Source of the DNA: Trichuris trichiura | Taxonomy: Eukaryota > Nematoda > Enoplea > Trichinellida > Trichuridae | Direction: 5' to 3' | NCBI GenBank assembly: GCA_037903355.1 | Contig: JBAJFE010000011.1 | Location: 310,001-374,000 of the forward strand | DNA length: 64,000 nucleotides | Part shown: piece by piece, positions 48,679-60,700 of the stretch | Layout: each line of letters begins with the position of its first letter | How positions within the stretch are numbered: the first letter of the stretch is position 1 | Notes under the pieces: generated by a model | Databases searched by the model: none | Seen by the model: only the letters and a program-made list of their open reading frames with translations | Told to the model about the DNA's origin: nothing | Program-made: the position numbers and the translations under genes

Positions 48679-48857
48679 ATTATTCAGAATAAAAATTTTT
48701 TGCGGTTTTGCTACCCGTTCGTTAAACAACGTTTATTTCCAAACGTTTAACCCGCGGAGCTTTCAGGCCACACCGGGGCCCGTCATCAGTGCTAAGTGAA
48801 ATAAACGTTTTTTAACGAACGGGTAGCAAAAACGCAAAAAATTTTTATTCTGAATAA
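48679..48857. repeat. Foldback: inverted repeat with about 60-bp arms
   Basis: Left arm 48679-48739 and right arm 48798-48857 are nearly perfect inverse complements, with a 58-bp spacer. The arms include ttattcagaataaaaatttt and its complement, and cgtttatttc against gaaataaacg next to the spacer. Confidence 0.92.
48761..48789 (-). ncRNA. Hammerhead-ribozyme-like core
   Basis: The minus strand reads CTGATGA, a potential stem II (GGGCC pairing with GGCCT around a short loop), then GAAA. These are the conserved boxes of a hammerhead. Next comes a possible small stem III with a 3-nt loop, ending in a TTA that fits the NUH cleavage triplet. The foldback arms could serve as an extended stem I, but bases next to the core do not pair well. 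Activity is doubtful. Confidence 0.45.
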
Positions 48858-48902
48858 CGCAACCGTTAGCAAGGAGAGAAGAAAAAAGAAGAAAAAAAGA
48901 AT

Positions 48903-48903
48903 C

Positions 48904-48998
<95 letters not shown>
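48903..48998. repeat. (ATT)n microsatellite, right flank
   Basis: More than 30 uninterrupted ATT units immediately downstream of the RT remnant in element orientation. Confidence 0.97.
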
Positions 48999-48999
<1 letters not shown>

Positions 49000-49000
<1 letters not shown>

Positions 49001-49451
49001 ATTGCCTAATAGTGGAAGTGACGAATTTACTGGGGTACCCATTACTGCGTAATGTATTTAAGATATGGTTTGATTGAGCATTTAAATATTTGGGATTACA
49101 TACTGTTAAGTCCCGGTCAATTATTCCTTTTACTACCCCTGTTTTAACCGATATGGGATGATGCGAACAAAAGTGTAAGTACCAGCCTGAGTGGGTGATT
49201 TTTCAATGAACGGTTGTTTTTAATTTGTCCCATTGTTTTATGACTAAGACATCCAGACAAGAAAGTCTAAAGCTGTTTTCTTTCTCAGTAGTTAACATTA
49301 CCTGATTAAGAAAGAGGCCGTTCAGGTGTTCCAGGAGAGTTTCTTCACTTCCCGCTTTAACGAATCTTTCGAAAAGGATAGGACCGTCAAGATCTTGTAG
49401 AGTATTCAGGGTTTTTTCTTCAAGATGTTCCATGAAGATCTCAGTAAGCAT
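49000..49451 (-). pseudogene. Penelope-like reverse transcriptase fragment
   Basis: The frame runs from 49451 towards 49000 with one in-frame stop at 49203-49205 and continues with recognisable RT-distal sequence (SHHPISVK, NTLRSNGYPSKF). The catalytic aspartate pair expected after the ERFV region is missing: ERFV is followed directly by KAGSEETLL. The sequence upstream is not readable. It is an inactive remnant, left with its breaks as seen. Confidence 0.75.
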
Positions 49452-49455
49452 GGGA

Positions 49456-52029
49456 GAGAGTTAATGAAAAGATCAACCAGGAAACAACCAGAGCCTGTTA
49501 AAAGGCACCCAATTTCCCGAAACATCTTTAGTACTATGAAGTTCAAATCCACTTTTTAAAAAATGTGTTGGCGGAAATAATTCCAACTACTTTGCAAGTT
49601 CTTATGTTGATTCATTTTTTTGACCGTTTCGCTTATTTTGCACGTAAATTATTGACACTCCGTTAAATTGTTTTAACGTGGCAAAATGAATGGACAATTG
49701 CGAAATGGGCAAAACAGGTAAGTTTGCACAAATCTACATCGGCTTCCGCTGCTATAGTTTACTTTGGAGCACAACCGCGTATTGGTATTAAAAGCTGTCT
49801 TTATTTCGACCTGATTTTCATAAGTAGTCGGCTTCTGTCAAGTTAGGAATTTTCCATTGGCTATTTCAATATCAGCTTAAAATATTTTATTAATACATTC
49901 AGTTTAGGTACTTTTTCTAATTCCATCCTCGTGCACTATTTAACTGTTAATGTCTAATGTCGGTATCCAATTTTTTTGCTGACCATTGCGTGTTATTATT
50001 CAGTTAATAATTATGAGTATAATTCACAAACAAAGGAAGTATTGAGGGAATACGATCAAAATTGTGTCATATTGTGGGCAGTATATGAAATGCAGGCATT
50101 CTATAGAATGCGTGACATCTTTAGGCAAAGTATGACATGTCTGTGTTGTTTTAATATGCCGTATAGCTTGCGTAAGCATTATCCAGAATCGTATTTTGGC
50201 AGTGAAGACTTTTAAGGTCTTGTTAGGTAAAGCCCTTGCAAACCAACAGTGGCGACATCGACGGCGCGAAGCAAGCTGTTTTCTTGGTGCTCTGGCTATT
50301 TTGTGGCCGTTTTGTTCCTATATTTAAGCTCAGGCTTAGGCTAAGGCAGAAGACAATAGCCAATTAGGTTCCACTACCAAAGCAACATGATTTTCGTGCA
50401 TTCTTGCAGGCTGAGTTATTCGCCCCAGCCTAAATCAAAAAAATATAATGATATAATGAAAAACGGGACACTTTGTCCCATAGGAGTCGCCACTGCAAGA
50501 TTGGACGAGCACAAGTGAAAAGGCTCGATTTTCCATTTTGCCGGCATGTCTTTGGCAACGTGCGGAATAGCTAGGAATTTCACGAAGTATTAAGCGTTGC
50601 GTACATTGCCTACTGATTTTCGTTATTCTATGGGTAGCATAGGTAAGCTAGACAAACTTTTATTTCATACGTTGGGTATATCAGCATATATAACTGACCG
50701 CGTGAATGTAACCAGTTGATTATTCCGCAGTTGTCATTAGGTCTTTTATCCACTATTTATGCTTCCGCTTATTTTTGAGAGAGTGATTAATTGCAAAAGC
50801 AGCGTATTCAAAGAAATGTGTATTAGCCCTATTGTTTTTCGTTCCAGTGCTCTTTTAGGTGAAAAGTAATAATGTGATACGAAGGACCAGTTTGTTAGAT
50901 TCAACAGTTGGTCGTCCAGTTGGCCTTTTTGCGGATGTTTGAAATGAAAAATTGTTTACCAGTCTATAAAATCAATCTACACAAAAAGTATTTCCCGTGT
51001 TCGGCACGTGACATTGCTGCCATTTGGAGTGACAGCGTCCAGAACAGTCCAGCAATTCCCTTTCCGTTTATCTACGCAAACTGAGGTCACATATTTGATA
51101 GGACTACGAGATATCTGTTCTTAATATGTAAAGTGGCAGGCCGGTTTGGCAGATAGAACTACGTTTCTCGTAGTGTGCTGTCATTTCTCGCGAGCACAAT
51201 CCCGTCCGTACAAATTCAATTAATGAAGTTTTCCCTGTAGGCATGAAATAGAAGCCTGTCAAGGGGGACATATATCTCTCTTAGGTTGCACTTGAATTAG
51301 CTAACACTTCGTAACGGTCCTATTTCAGTTGTGCTTAGCCATTCAGTTATCATCATTATAATGTACAGCTCCGATGTTACAAGTAATTTTTGTGTAGCGT
51401 ACCAGTTTCAAAAAATTTCCATAATCATTGGAGAAATGAAGTTCTAAAATTTTGCATACCTTTTTTCGTTTACGTCACACGATAGCCGGACGGTCTGTAC
51501 TAAGTGATTAAGCGTATCATTGTTGATGGTATTTCACCAATTAGACACATTTCTGCAAAACAGGGACGCTATGAACAAAAGCCAGAGCCGTTTCCTGTTG
51601 AAGCGGTTCTATTCAAATTTTATTAGCTGACCGCATGCGCTGTTTGTTTTAAATACGCTTTGTTGACTGAAAGTTCGCCCATTTATAAATGTCTACTTTT
51701 TGATTGGAAGAAGCAACACAGTTTTCAACTTCTTTGGGACATATCTTCATAACTTGCTATTGGTCCTGGCAAGGCAGACCCTCAATGATAAGCTTTCGTT
51801 CCTTGTGCTTATTTAATCGTCGTTACTGAGTGTTACCCACCCTCGTAGAATATACAAGTGATTCCTTTTTGAAAGGTAGAAATTTGCATCTTATTGCGGG
51901 AAGGGAATGTACGGCCGGTCGACTTGCAAAGTTAGCTCGGTTAAACTTTGCTTTTAATATTTTTCCACGAGGTAAGCTTTTGGAAGAATTTTTTTAAGGT
52001 TGAATGTATATGCCGTAAAAAGGGAAACC
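49456..52029. other. Intergenic region upstream of transporter C
   Basis: Contains the MITE-like element at 50247-50495. An open frame at 49976-50215 (+) with 79 codons has no recognised features. No other gene is supported. Confidence 0.45.
50247..50495. mobile_element. MITE-like element
   Basis: A 249-bp segment is bounded by exact 10-bp terminal inverted repeats, CAGTGGCGAC and GTCGCCACTG. CAGTGG-type ends are seen in some DNA transposons. No clear target-site duplication was identified. The interior holds a telomere-like caggcttaggctaagg and a gggacactttgtccc hairpin. Confidence 0.45.
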
Positions 52030-54345
52030 ATGGGAGCGGAAGCGAAATCGAAGCTCACGGAAACGCCGGATATCGAAAGTACTTTGTATTGCGGCGCCTA
52101 TCAGGTGGCCGCGTACGCGTTTTTCCAGCTGTGCTGCTTTACTCTGGCAGCCAACATGGCCTATATGCTTTACGCCGGTTTGGAACCGAAATGGACATGC
52201 GAAACAGAGGACGGTTCCAATAGGACCAATGTTTCCTTGGAAGATCAATGCAAACTTTTTGAGAGTGGTCGTTGCTCCAACATAACTTGGCACGACGTAT
52301 CCTTCTATCCCATTGTGGTGGAGGTAATGACTGGCGACTTTAATTTTTTTTAAAGTTAATAATGCGTGAAAATTCTAGTGGGGTCTCATATGCAGCAAAA
52401 GATCCATCATATACATAATGATGACTATTCAGATGGTAGGTCTCCTTGTTGGCACTCCTCTGGTTGCCCAAATGTCCGATTCGTGGGGCAGAAGACCGGT
52501 AGGCTTGCTTTACTGACAAACGATTCGTGAATTTGTCCAATTTTCGGCTGCCATATTCGCTACGGCTGGCCAGTTGATTGCTGGCGTTGCGGGCGGTTTC
52601 ACTCAACGATGGGAAGTGTTGGCCACTTGTATGTTCCTGACAGGATTCTTTGGAGGTGGACTTGGACCAATAATTGGCGTCTACTTGGTTGAAAATATTA
52701 TCCAGAAGCATCGCTTGCTGCTTTTCTCCATAGGTATACCTACTTTCAGTTTGTATTTAACTGTTGCTCGACGCGGAATGGGCTAACACGATAACAATAT
52801 TTTCATGAGTACTTGAATACTGTTTAAGGTTTCAAATATTTTCTACACTAATATTACGAAAAGTTGAGCGTCAATCCCCCCTCTATGAAATAAAGTTTTT
52901 TCCTTCCCGGCCGTTCGTAAGTGGGTGGGCTAATATCGAAAAAGAAAATCGCAGACGTTCGGAATTCCTGCAAATGGCATCGTGATTCTCAGGTAGCAAT
53001 GAGTAGCATTTTTAGCCGGCTTCAATATTGGACTGTTGTACGCCGTTTTGGTTGCATTCCTTACGCAGCATTGGCGATTGTTGGTAATATGTAGCAACAG
53101 TATTGGCCTTTTGGCTTTAGTGATAATTGGGTTTGTATAAACTTGAAAAGCAGAGCTGTTCGTTTAACCATCGTCCATTGGAGACTTCTGAAAGAATCGC
53201 CTCGGTGGTTGGTGCAGAGCGGAAAAGACGCGCAAGCAAGAAAAGCTTATTTACGTATCCTTCGCGTGAATCAAAAAATGAGGCATAGATTGAATACTAA
53301 CGAATGGGAAGCGGTTGTCGAAGGCACCAAGCGGGCTGTGGTGAAGAAACGCTCCTTTTGGCATCTCTTTGGCACCGCCAAACTTGCAACATACACACTT
53401 GTGATGAGTGTGTCGATGTGAGAAGCCGCGCGGTTGAGATATGTGTAAAAAGCTTTTATAGGTGGTGTTTTTAGGTTTTCGTTGAGCTCGATATCCACTA
53501 CGCTCTTGTATTCACTTGGAGATTTGTCAGGCAACATCTACCTCAACTCCACGTTTTATAGTCTCATCCGTTGGAGCGTTGCAGTAACTGCTAGCTTGAT
53601 TGATCGATTTGTGTCGTAAGTCTGATTTTGCGGCGTTTATGAGACCTCAAAAGTGTTGACTTAATTTAGCTCAATGGGTCGCAAGCATATTATTGTCACG
53701 TGTACTTTTGTGGTGCTTGTCTGTCACATAGGCTTAACAGTCTGCGAATTTTTAGGTATGCCTCAAAACCACGCAACTATAACAATACAACAAGCATAAT
53801 AACATGCTGCTCGTAAACACTTTTCTTTAGGAGTCGTTATGCCAAAATTAACGATTAGCCTTGTGTTCACTGCAGCTGCAGCGACGTCACCTATTTGGAA
53901 TTCTATCAGTTTAGTTGTAGTCGAATTGTATCCCACATCGATGAGGTTTGCCTTGACTACTCATGAATGCATAAATTTTCAAGAGTTGTTTCTATGCTAT
54001 TTTAGGAGCATTGCCCCTGGATTCATGTCTATATTCATAAGGGCAGCAAGCGGAATGGCCCCGCAGTTGTTATACTTGGTTAGCTTCTTTAGCCTGAATA
54101 ACAAGCCGAAGATTCGTTGTCTATCAATTTAGGCTCGCGTGTGGAAACCTGGTCCGTGGTTCATTAATATGACTTTGTCCGCTTGCTTTCTGCTTGGCTT
54201 CACCTTGAAAATTCCCGAAACCAAAGGCAAAGCTCTGCCCGAAGAATCACAGGAAAGAAAGATATCTGATAAAAAAATGATGCGTCGTCTATCGCTTCAA
54301 ATAGCGGAAGAAGAAGCGGAGCGCTCAATGCTAATAAGGCAGTAG
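52030..54345 (+). CDS. SLC22-type organic ion transporter C
   Basis: Third tandem paralogue. Exons: 52030-52323, 52379-52498, 52547-52733 (expected), 53016-53130, 53184-53417, 53475-53615, 53670-53755, 53831-53945, 54006-54078 and 54133-54345. Total 525 aa if exon 3 has the length seen in A and B (187 nt). ATG 52030 has a good context (aaaccATGg). Landmarks: LYCGAYQVAAYAFFQ, EPKWTC, a glycosylated loop, VVE|WGLICS, SDSWGRRP (weak motif A), ESPRWLVQSGK, TSPIW and PETKGKAL, then a longer charged C-terminus. At the expected exon 3 start the acceptor reads ttttCG, not AG. The next AG (52572-52573) keeps frame but drops nine residues of a membrane helix. Confidence 0.82.
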
Positions 54346-57130
54346 TTCCATTTCCAATCGATTTTGTAGATGTAACGGCTAAACAAACGTTGAAATCGTT
54401 GCTTACGAATGCCTGTTGTACGTAGAATAGGTAAGATGTATTGGTGTTCAAAGTGCAAAACATTATGCCTGCGCGCCGCTTGCGTTTCCCTTTTGAATGG
54501 ATCTCTCCGCTGCTGTCTCACTTTGCACTTTGCTTGAAAAGAAATGGTTTGAACAAATGCATTGCAATGCATGGACACCTGTTGCTGGAATGCAAAACTG
54601 TTTTCTTAAAGAAGCACCTCCGTTCACGTGTTCTTATCAAAATATTTGCAAACGCAGTGATCTCGTAAACGCTTGTATGCTTGAAAACGTGATAACTCAT
54701 TTTTACGAGTTGAAGAAAGGAAATCAAAATTTCATCTTTTTCTACGAGTCGAATAGGCTATTTTTGAACGTTACTCAAATTTGCTAACTGTAGTAAGCCT
54801 TTGTACACTTCAACTGAACTTTTACTGTCCATTATCAATTAGCGTTTGCAATGATTGGCTAACGTGAGTTCTTATTCACTTATTTTTAAATAGTAGAAAT
54901 CGTTATATTATGAAGCATTAACAAAGTTTTTGTGACAGTTTCAGTTGACGTGTCACAAGCTGAGGACATCTCAAATACGTTCAACGTACTGACTGTTTTC
55001 ATTCGTATAAAGCAGCAGTATGTTAGCTGGCATGCGCGCAGTGTGCGATAGCATCACTGTACGTATTGCAGTTTAATTTAGCAGCAGCTGTACGCACGAA
55101 AAATGGTTTCACTTAAATTTCCTCTTATTACGCCACTGTATTATCAGGAAGCATTGTACTTCAGCCAGTCGGTTCCAGCGTCTTCCTTTGCTGCAAATGT
55201 GGCAACGAGTCGCTGTTCAAGCAAATGTACCTTTTCCATCCGAAAGACAAAATGGTAATTTTCTTCAAAAATTAATACTGTGATCATTTCCCGCGCGTGC
55301 GTGCTTTTTTCATTCCCTTTTGCGCTGTTCATGATTGATCCATAGTAGTTGTAACTTCTAACGAATTCTTAGTCATACCAAAAACGCGGAACGCCGCTGC
55401 CTGCTTTCCCGTCGTCGTAGTGTAGCAGTTCCGATAAGTCTGTCTAGTTTGCGCTACCGAATGAGTTTTTAAAACACACAGAATTGCGTGAGGTCGTTGT
55501 CAAGAAAGCTTCCGGCAACCCAGTGAAGAATATGCTTTTTTATTTATGCTTATTACGTCACTGATTGTCTCACGTTTCTTCTGCACACCATTCAGCAAAT
55601 TTTGCCTTAGTTGGACTAATGCAATGACCCTTCTTTGACCTGAAGTACAAGTGACCCTTATATTCAAAATTCTTATGATGCTCAGGTTAGTTAGATACAG
55701 TATTTAGCTCCCGTTTGAAAAATTTCAAAATAGTTAAGTTCGTTTCTTTCTATATAACGGGCTGCCAAATATGTACAGTTGGACATTCCTTGAAACGCAT
55801 TTTGATCATTTGACAGCAATAACAACAACAAAGGAGAAGTAGTGGGCGGGAAGCTGCCTTAACCATCCGAAAGAACATGTCTAACATGGGCAGTGAGTCA
55901 GTGTTGGAAGAGACAACTTTATTCGAACTTCGCTCGACTCTCGTTTGGGTCAGTAAATTCTAGGCGCAAGCGACAGCAGAAACTGCATTCGGAACAGCGA
56001 CTTGCCTGCAGATGTGTAAAAGGCATGTCAATTGCCTCTTTGGGTTATTTTGTAAAGTTTGACTTTACTTGAGGCGTAGAAATGATTGTTGATTGTCACG
56101 CAAGCATGTTGGCACACGACTGTCACTTCCTTCAGCCTTTCTGTCCTTATTTGGAATCAATTCCAAATACGTATTATTTTGCATGAAGAATGCACACGAC
56201 CAACTAAGCGCGGCTTGAACGTAACCGGTTCGCGCAATTGAAGATTGATGGTTTCGATAAGAAATGCGCGATTCTCTTCTCTCGCGTACTCGTTAAGTCA
56301 TGTAGTCACAAAGCTAAAAAAGGAAAACGATTTTTGATTGCGCATTAATCTTTCGCTATGCTAATAAATAGTATGATTTGTTCCCCTCAGATTGGGCTCA
56401 AAGGTGCCTACCGAAATGTGCAGCAACCAACCTTTAAGGTAAACAGTTTTGGCAACAACCACTACTGAAGAGTGCGTTGACATCTGCTCAATTCGTTACG
56501 ACGGAATAGACTCGACGAAATCGGTGAGTATTTTTTCAATTTGTCTTTGCAAATAGGCGCGGCAACCGAGAACACGTAAACAAGTTGCAATTTCGTATAA
56601 GCATTTGAATGAGGCAGCCGAAAGTCAATGAAAAACAGCAAAACAGAAAGAGAAAGAGAGAGCGAGAGCGTTCATTGAATTGTAAGCACTGGCGAAATGC
56701 GTCACAAAACTAACTGTCCAAAAACGAGTATATATTGATCATAGAAAGCATTGTTTTTCTCACCTTTTCTCTCCTCGTTCATTGGCCTAACTGTGCGCCG
56801 CGGCGGCAAAGGCATTTGGGTAATGAAAATCGGGTTCCTTTTAACCCTAAGGCGACAACAACAAAATGACAATTCGTTGAAAATGTCTCGACATTCAAGT
56901 GGCAAACTGGTTTTCGCTTTTGCCCATCTTCAACCCTTTTATGCCCTTGCAGTTAACAACGCTGAGTCATAGGCATAGATTGCTTGTCGGAGCTTGGCCA
57001 TACTTGGGCAAAAGGAACAGTGGTGGGTGCGATCATGACTGGCGCATTTTTCCTGTTGCTGCTGCCTCTGTCAGCGTATAGTCAATGATCGCTGCCATCT
57101 TCGGCTGCTGACGACGACGACGACGACGCA
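54346..57130. other. Intergenic region
   Basis: No gene supported; ORFs at 54441-54787 on both strands look like chance. A near-perfect palindrome (atttggaat, two bases, attccaaat) lies at 56149-56168, a GA-rich run at about 56645-56670, and a GAC repeat just before the next ATG. Confidence 0.5.
57107..57127. repeat. (GAC)n repeat immediately upstream of the Cys-rich gene
   Basis: About six GAC units end a few bases before ATG 57131, in the presumed 5' UTR or promoter. Confidence 0.85.
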
Positions 57131-57728
57131 ATGTTACTTTGGTGTCCAACCGTGCTTTGCCTATTTGGGCAATTCGTTGCGAGCTTGGCAATTGAGGTAT
57201 GCCCTAACGGGCTCGAGTGCCCTAGACGATGCTGCACGGCGGCCGCCGGTCAACCGGACCGACCTGCCTACTTTTGTTGTGAGGAAGAATTGGAACGCGT
57301 ATACGTCGTTGGACTTTCCCACTGGTGGAGGTAAAACGACTACTAGTCTGTATACCCTCAACGAATTTGGCAACCTGTTTGGGTCCTTTTGCAGGGATAA
57401 TTCAGGCATCTTTCTGGGTTGTCTAATTGCCAGTATTATCGTCTCCGTGATCCTGTCGTTGGCTTGCTGTTTCTTCTGCAATGGTTGTTGGTGGTTCAAA
57501 AGGCGTCGACAGGGTGCGGCCTTCGGAGGTGCTTGCATGAACTCATTCCCGTTCGGCACAATTATATACAGCCCGTATCCGCCTACGGTAAACGATTGTC
57601 AAGTTGCACCCAACGGTGGGACAGCAGCTAGCGTTGGCCGTCCTCGAGTTCACTTTGAAGACGACTTATCGCTTTCTGCCGACTCGTACGACCGTCTTAG
57701 ACCAGCTTTGAAATCCAGCAAAGCGTAG
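57131..57728 (+). CDS. Shisa-like Cys-rich single-pass membrane protein
   Basis: Two exons, 57131-57330 and 57395-57728 (64-nt intron, AG|gtaaaa ... tttgcag), give 177 aa. Order: signal peptide (residues 1-20), a short Cys-rich ectodomain with pairs of cysteines (CPNGLECPRRCC ... AYFCCEEE), one transmembrane helix (IFLGCLIASIIVSVILSLACCFF), a CNGCWWFKRRR stop-transfer, and a Pro/Tyr/Ser tail with SPYPP. This layout (Cys-rich ectodomain, single TM, proline- and tyrosine-rich tail) is that of Shisa and related adaptor families, which modulate receptor trafficking. The exact family is not settled; WBP1/VOPP1-like proteins are an alternative. Confidence 0.65.
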
Positions 57729-60700
57729 CATTGCTTTTCTTGTCGTTTTAGCAACTGTACAACACTTAAGAAAGTTTTTTTTCAATTTTTTCCACATCGA
57801 ACGCGCTGACGATTCGCCGCGCGCAAATAATCAATGCGAAGATGAACCAACATCTTCGGTCAGCCGGCTTTGAAAACTTTCCATCTTGTTAACGTCAAGT
57901 TTTTTCTTCTTGTTGACAGGTAGTGGTTACGAGTTTGAAAATTCTCTAGAACACCATTTATAGCTTCAAACTGCGAAAGTCAAAGTCATCATCTTTTCTG
58001 CGCACGTTCAAGTGACTTAGTTCGCTTTTCAGTTTGTTCGGTGACCTATGAAGAGAGGTGGTCGCGCGCATCGAAAGAGCACCGTATAGAATAAGCGAAA
58101 GCGAATTGTCACGCGCTATATGTAAAATTATTTTACGCCGTCAATTCACCCTCTCTAGTTTGTTCACAGCGCGCGGTCAAAAAGTGCGTTTGCATTGGGA
58201 AAATTAAATACAAAATATTTTGAATCCTATTCTCGTCATTGGGAAGTCCAAGTTTTCTCCGCACGCTTCATTTGCATATCTATACTAGTTGCCTTATTGA
58301 AAAAAGAAAGCGGCAGCGCGCAAGGCCACATTCCTTAAGCTTCCTTTTGTACGTATGCAAAATAAGGCAGTCTCTAACGTTTTTTTAAAAAACAATCCGA
58401 GCAAGCGAAAACTGAAGAACAAAAGTTAGCTTCGCTTTTCTCGCACGTTTTCCAAACAGCAGATCTCTTTTTGCTTGCTTAAAGATGGTACGCTGTTGTT
58501 TTTGAGTTGCGCATTTAACGTTGGAGAATTATTTTGCGCTGCTTTGGAAAGCTGGCGCCATTCAAATTCAGATGGGCAGCTTTGCAACGTCGAAAGGTGG
58601 CATTTAGATTATGTAAATTTTTCAAATGTTTAATAGACTTAGTTGCGTTTGCTTATTTGCATGCAAACAATATGCCGCTTTCTCGCTGTACTGACGCGTC
58701 AACAGGGACGTTCCCCACAGGGAGGCGCTGCTATGCATATATTATTCTAATTTGGACAAGTATTCTTCAAGCGATTCAAAGCTTTGTGCGAATCCCATTT
58801 TTCAGATTGTTATCTCACAATTGCTGAATTTGAATATTTTTGCATATTTTCCAATAAGTTTCAGTCAGAGCGCTTCAGCGTTCCGTACATCGGATGAATC
58901 TTGTTTCAATTTTCGAGCGGACGATGACGACATGCAAGCGATGCTTTAAACAACTTTTTGCGCCAATTAAGGCGGCCTCATTAGCGAGGGGAAGGTCGTT
59001 GCAATTGTTGCCGAATACTGTTGCCGCGTTACCGACTAACTGAGCTGCGCCTAATTTCTGAGCGCCGAGAAAAAAAGGTCAAAGCGCACAAAAAGTCGCT
59101 GAGCATTAAGTTGGCCAAATTTGGTTCAACGGATTCCGATAATAAGTGCACCGCAATAGAGCGCCGTTTTGGCAAAATTGCGAATCCGGTTAAAGGCGAT
59201 GACTCGCCTGGCGCGTAGAGGACGCCAACCGGACCGCTGTGAACTAAGCCGCTCAGTTTTTACCGTATGCAAATCAAAGAGCCTTTGCCTTTTATGGGCC
59301 TTCTCAATGGCGATGCGTTGAATTCAATTTAGTAAACGATTGACTTCCCGTCATTTCGGTTGGCCATTTCTTCCGCCTTTATTTCACAATGGCTGGCCTA
59401 TAATATCCAAAAAAAGGTGTTATCCCGCGCGCTCTTCCTGAAATCGACGCTGCCATCGTCTCCTTATTTACTACTTTGCCTTATTCTTGAAGCGGGAATT
59501 AAACGGAGTCGTTTAAAGCTATCCATGGGTTCTATTTCTGAAGCGCTGATGCGCTATTCTTACAAAAAAGAGGTTTTCGTTCATTGGCGACGTAAAGCAT
59601 TTGTTTTGTACCATAACTTAGGGTTCATTTCCATTTTGTTAATTTGCCAGTGGTTGATGGCTAAGCCTGGAAGACCAATGTTGGGACAACTCCATCACGT
59701 CGTAGCGAGGCTTTATTGCAACATGTTTTGCCCGTTGCCAATTCGGCAATGGTTTGAGCAGTTGCTCTCGTCTTGCACTTTCAAAACATTTTCCAAACTT
59801 TGACAAGCTGTCCGCTTAACTACATTCCGCTTGGATAGCATAAATTGTTTGGTTTGTTGGAAAAAGGGGGAAGGACGAAATGCCGGCACGCTGCGTTATT
59901 CTTTCGTCCCGGCGGGTTGCCTGAAAACGTGACGTATTTTCCCATCACCTGCGCCGGCCAAAATTAACTGAATAATAATGCGACAGAGCAAGAGCAGGTT
60001 GACTACTTGTCAAAGGGGGAATTTGTCGTCGTCAGCAATCCTTTGCTAGCTGTCCCGCAGACTCTTTTCTCGTATTTGCAAACATCCGAGCGGAAAAGGA
60101 TTGTCAAAAAACCGGCCAGTTCATCAAAATGGCCAATTAGTGGCGCTACCCGCTCGAGTCGGCGCCTTGGAACTGTTGAGAAAATGGCACTGCTCCATTG
60201 TGCACCCACGGCGGGACTTCGTCTGCCCAATTGCAAAAGCGGTATGCTTCGACAAGACTACTTTTACGATAGGGCGGCAATGTAGCAGCTGACGCAAAAT
60301 GGCAAGTGAAGCAACTGAGATAGTCAGCCTCAAAAAGCCGTACTAAGGAAGGGCCAATATTATTGTGCCTACAGTAGGTGTGATTGAAAAGTTTGGCGAA
60401 TAGGCTTTAGAAGGACCGTTGACCTTTGAAAGGAGCCCTCATAGGGTGATAGCGTGGCAGCAGTAGCAGCGGCAGCTCAGCTTACAACTGCTCGCTGTGG
60501 ACGTGACAAAGATGTCTTGAATAAATAGGCGGCAGGGTGCCTCTTGCCGACCAGATCAGATCAATCAACCTCCGCCGGATTGACGGCTCAGTCATTATGA
60601 CCGTTAGAAGGGTGCTTAAGATCCGCCTATTTACAAATTGTTCCATTGTCTCAGCAGAGAAGTTTTCCGTTCGCCTGACAACGCGAGGTCAGTCTTACCG

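Larger units (their letters stand above)
48589..49455 (-). mobile_element. Penelope-like retroelement remnant
   Basis: Read on the minus strand, the element has, in order: a reverse transcriptase fragment (49451-49000), an (AAT)n tract (48998-48903), and a foldback of about 60-bp arms around a hammerhead-like core (48857-48679), then another repeat tract. The RT piece has the motifs TEIFMEHLEE and LSCLDVLVIKQ, and farther on YLHFCSHHPISVK, which are typical of Penelope-type RTs. Hammerhead motifs are known from Penelope-like elements, so the parts support one another. The element is 5' truncated and interrupted by a stop, so it is not mobile on its own. Confidence 0.7.

Noticed and set aside
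48520..49002. ORFs of repeated Tyr or Ile on the minus strand
   Set aside because: They are translations of the AAT/ATT microsatellites, not proteins.
49976..50215. 79-codon ORF (+)
   Set aside because: Open frame with plausible composition but no family, start context or partner exon.
59360..59803. 147-codon ORF (+)
   Set aside because: No recognisable domain, unusual composition, no neighbouring exons; likely chance.
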